DNA of 8,129 bases from CAIZGX01 sp044354975. Lineage in GTDB: Bacteria > Bacteroidota > Bacteroidia > Flavobacteriales_D > Sanyastnellaceae. Numbering within the stretch: the first letter of the stretch is position 1; each line of letters opens with the position of its first letter. Made by a program: the position numbers and the translations under genes. The notes beneath the pieces were generated by a model. It searched no databases. It had not been told where the DNA came from and saw only the letters and a list, made by a program, of their open reading frames with translations. The stretch lies in NCBI GenBank assembly GCA_044354975.1, contig JBIKZA010000079.1:1-8129 (forward strand). The letters run 5' to 3'. Positions 7,262-8,129 of the stretch are shown here, in pieces.

Positions 7262-7774
7262 ATGAGCAATTGGTATTCAAGAAAGTTCGCGCGCGTTTTA
7301 TCTATTGAAAGACTTCTTTGGATAGCACTTATATGTGCTGGAGTTTTTATGTATTTCAGATATAAAACAGTACCTACTCTTGAACAAGACTCTATTGTCG
7401 TTATTGATAGTGCGGGGGTTCAGCACAAACTAGCTGAGCTCACCAGCGGAGCAACTGTCGTTCACTTCTACGCTTCTTGGTGCGGGCCTTGCCTCAAAGA
7501 ACTTCCCGAAATAAAAACTTTTATGGAAACTCCTCTTGGAAGACAGATTAACTTTGTATTTATCACAGAGGACAGGGAAGATCAAGTTAAGACATTTCAC
7601 GAACGATATGGATTCAACATCTACCGGGTGAACAAGCTGAAAGATGCCAATGTTTATTCCATACCTGTTACGTACTTGCTAAATGAAAAGCACGAGATTG
7701 TGAAAAGTGATTTAGGCAGCTGGGACTGGAACCAGGAAAATTTAAAAAATGAAATTTCAACATTAATCAAATAA
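7262..7774 (+). CDS. Membrane-anchored TlpA/ResA-type thioredoxin-like protein
   Basis: This is a 170-residue thiol-disulfide oxidoreductase. One hydrophobic segment at about 18-33 follows a basic N-terminus (RKFAR), so the protein is anchored in the inner membrane with its thioredoxin domain in the periplasm. The active site is WCGPC (Cys74, Cys77) after the VVHFYAS strand, and the cis-proline is Pro135 in YSIPVTYLL. The short membrane anchor and compact domain fit the TlpA/ResA group, which reduce disulfides in periplasmic proteins, for instance during cytochrome c maturation. The actual client is not shown by the context. The gene starts 11 bases after the preceding stop and ends four bases before the ferredoxin ATG, so all are likely on one message. 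Confidence 0.92.
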   Translation: MSNWYSRKFARVLSIERLLWIALICAGVFMYFRYKTVPTLEQDSIVVIDSAGVQHKLAELTSGATVVHFYASWCGPCLKELPEIKTFMETPLGRQINFVFITEDREDQVKTFHERYGFNIYRVNKLKDANVYSIPVTYLLNEKHEIVKSDLGSWDWNQENLKNEISTLIK

Positions 7775-7778
7775 CAAG

Positions 7779-8057
7779 ATGAGTAAAGTATCTATTACCC
7801 TAGACAAAAAAACTATCGAATTAGAAATAAACCCAGATGGAGAAACCATATTGAACGCTGCTATTGACGCTGGTTTAGATGCGCCATACTCTTGTCAAGG
7901 AGGTGTTTGCACAACTTGTCAATGCAAAGTTCTTTCTGGAACTGCGCGCATGGATGCTAACCACGCACTAACTCCAAAGGAAGTTGAGCAAGGTTATATT
8001 TTAGCATGTCAAGCACATCCTACAAGCGAAGAACTGACAATTACTTGGGATATTTAA
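7779..8057 (+). CDS. Free-standing plant-type 2Fe-2S ferredoxin, PaaE-domain-like
   Basis: This is a 92-residue ferredoxin. The cluster ligands are Cys39, Cys44, Cys47 and Cys77 in the C-x4-C-x2-C-x29-C arrangement of plant-type [2Fe-2S] proteins (SCQGGVCTTC and LACQAHP). The stretch with MDANHALTPKEVEQGYILACQ closely resembles the C-terminal ferredoxin domain of PaaE, the reductase of phenylacetyl-CoA epoxidase, as I remember that family. Here the domain stands alone without the FAD/NAD reductase part, so it must receive electrons from a separate reductase. An extra Cys49 lies two residues after the third ligand (C-Q-C). The protein is cytoplasmic, with no signal peptide. It is the last gene of the rightward run seen in the window, four bases after the thioredoxin-like gene. 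The electron partner is unknown. Confidence 0.93.
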   Translation: MSKVSITLDKKTIELEINPDGETILNAAIDAGLDAPYSCQGGVCTTCQCKVLSGTARMDANHALTPKEVEQGYILACQAHPTSEELTITWDI

Positions 8058-8129
8058 GATCTAAATTGAATGCAACTGACAATTGTTTCTTCCCACGAAA
8101 AATCTAAGTTGTAATCTTGATAAGATGAA

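Noticed and set aside
8063..8085. Possible terminator hairpin after the ferredoxin gene (AATTG...CAATT)
   Set aside because: The stem is only five mostly A/T pairs with an 11-base loop and the following tract is not a run of T. It is too weak to call.
8070..8114. 14-codon open frame starting ATGCAACTG
   Set aside because: It is very short, with no coding signal or recognisable peptide.
8112..8127. TAATCTTG followed by ATGAA at the right edge, as promoter and start of a next gene
   Set aside because: The box has one mismatch to TAnnTTTG and the nearest upstream TTG is 26 bases away. Only five bases of the possible gene are visible, so nothing can be supported.
1..8129. Mobile elements, CRISPR arrays, tRNA/rRNA genes, integration sites or foreign-looking islands
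   Set aside because: Reading both strands showed no transposase, integrase, phage or repeat-array pattern, no terminal inverted repeats and no RNA gene. The window is packed with ordinary genes in two divergent runs.

Overview
This window looks like chromosomal DNA from a member of the Bacteroidota, probably Flavobacteriales or a close relative; placement below phylum is a guess. The phylum signs are direct. There is a lipoprotein whose first residues after the lipid cysteine fit the Bacteroidota surface-export signal, and there are two secreted proteins whose predicted mature N-terminus is Gln (the 'Q-rule'). There are also two TAnnTTTG promoter boxes, a fused alpha/beta 2-oxoacid dehydrogenase E1, and an Lnb_N/DUF4105 protein with a C-terminal five-helix membrane part. 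Shine-Dalgarno sequences are mostly absent, as is usual in this phylum.

The layout is two divergent runs of genes that meet at about 4448-4515. Leftward (minus strand), in order of transcription, are: dapF (diaminopimelate epimerase); an Lnb_N/DUF4105 membrane protein; a large surface-type lipoprotein of no recognised family; and a secreted, probably outer-membrane beta-strand protein cut by the left edge. dapF/DUF4105 and lipoprotein/secreted protein each overlap by four bases (ATGA). Only 15 bases separate the DUF4105 gene from the lipoprotein gene, and a perfect TAnnTTTG box sits in that gap. The four genes could therefore be one operon, or one operon with a second promoter for the last pair. 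The common theme is the cell envelope: a peptidoglycan precursor enzyme, a candidate periplasmic hydrolase and two exported proteins.

Rightward (plus strand) are: a fused E1 alpha/beta 2-oxoacid dehydrogenase; a small secreted DUF4412/GLPGLI-like protein coupled to it through TAATG; a membrane-anchored TlpA/ResA-type thioredoxin with a CGPC active site; and a free-standing plant-type 2Fe-2S ferredoxin resembling the ferredoxin domain of PaaE. Gaps are 0, 11 and 4 bases, so this is probably one transcript. It mixes central metabolism, redox proteins and an exported protein of unknown role.

The window is almost fully coding, with no gene-free stretch above 100 bases. I see no tRNA, rRNA, CRISPR array, insertion sequence, phage gene or long repeat. 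The genes here read as ordinary core or near-core genes. The least understood parts are the lipoprotein/outer-membrane pair and the DUF4105 protein beside dapF. I found no convincing new defence, mobile or signalling system.
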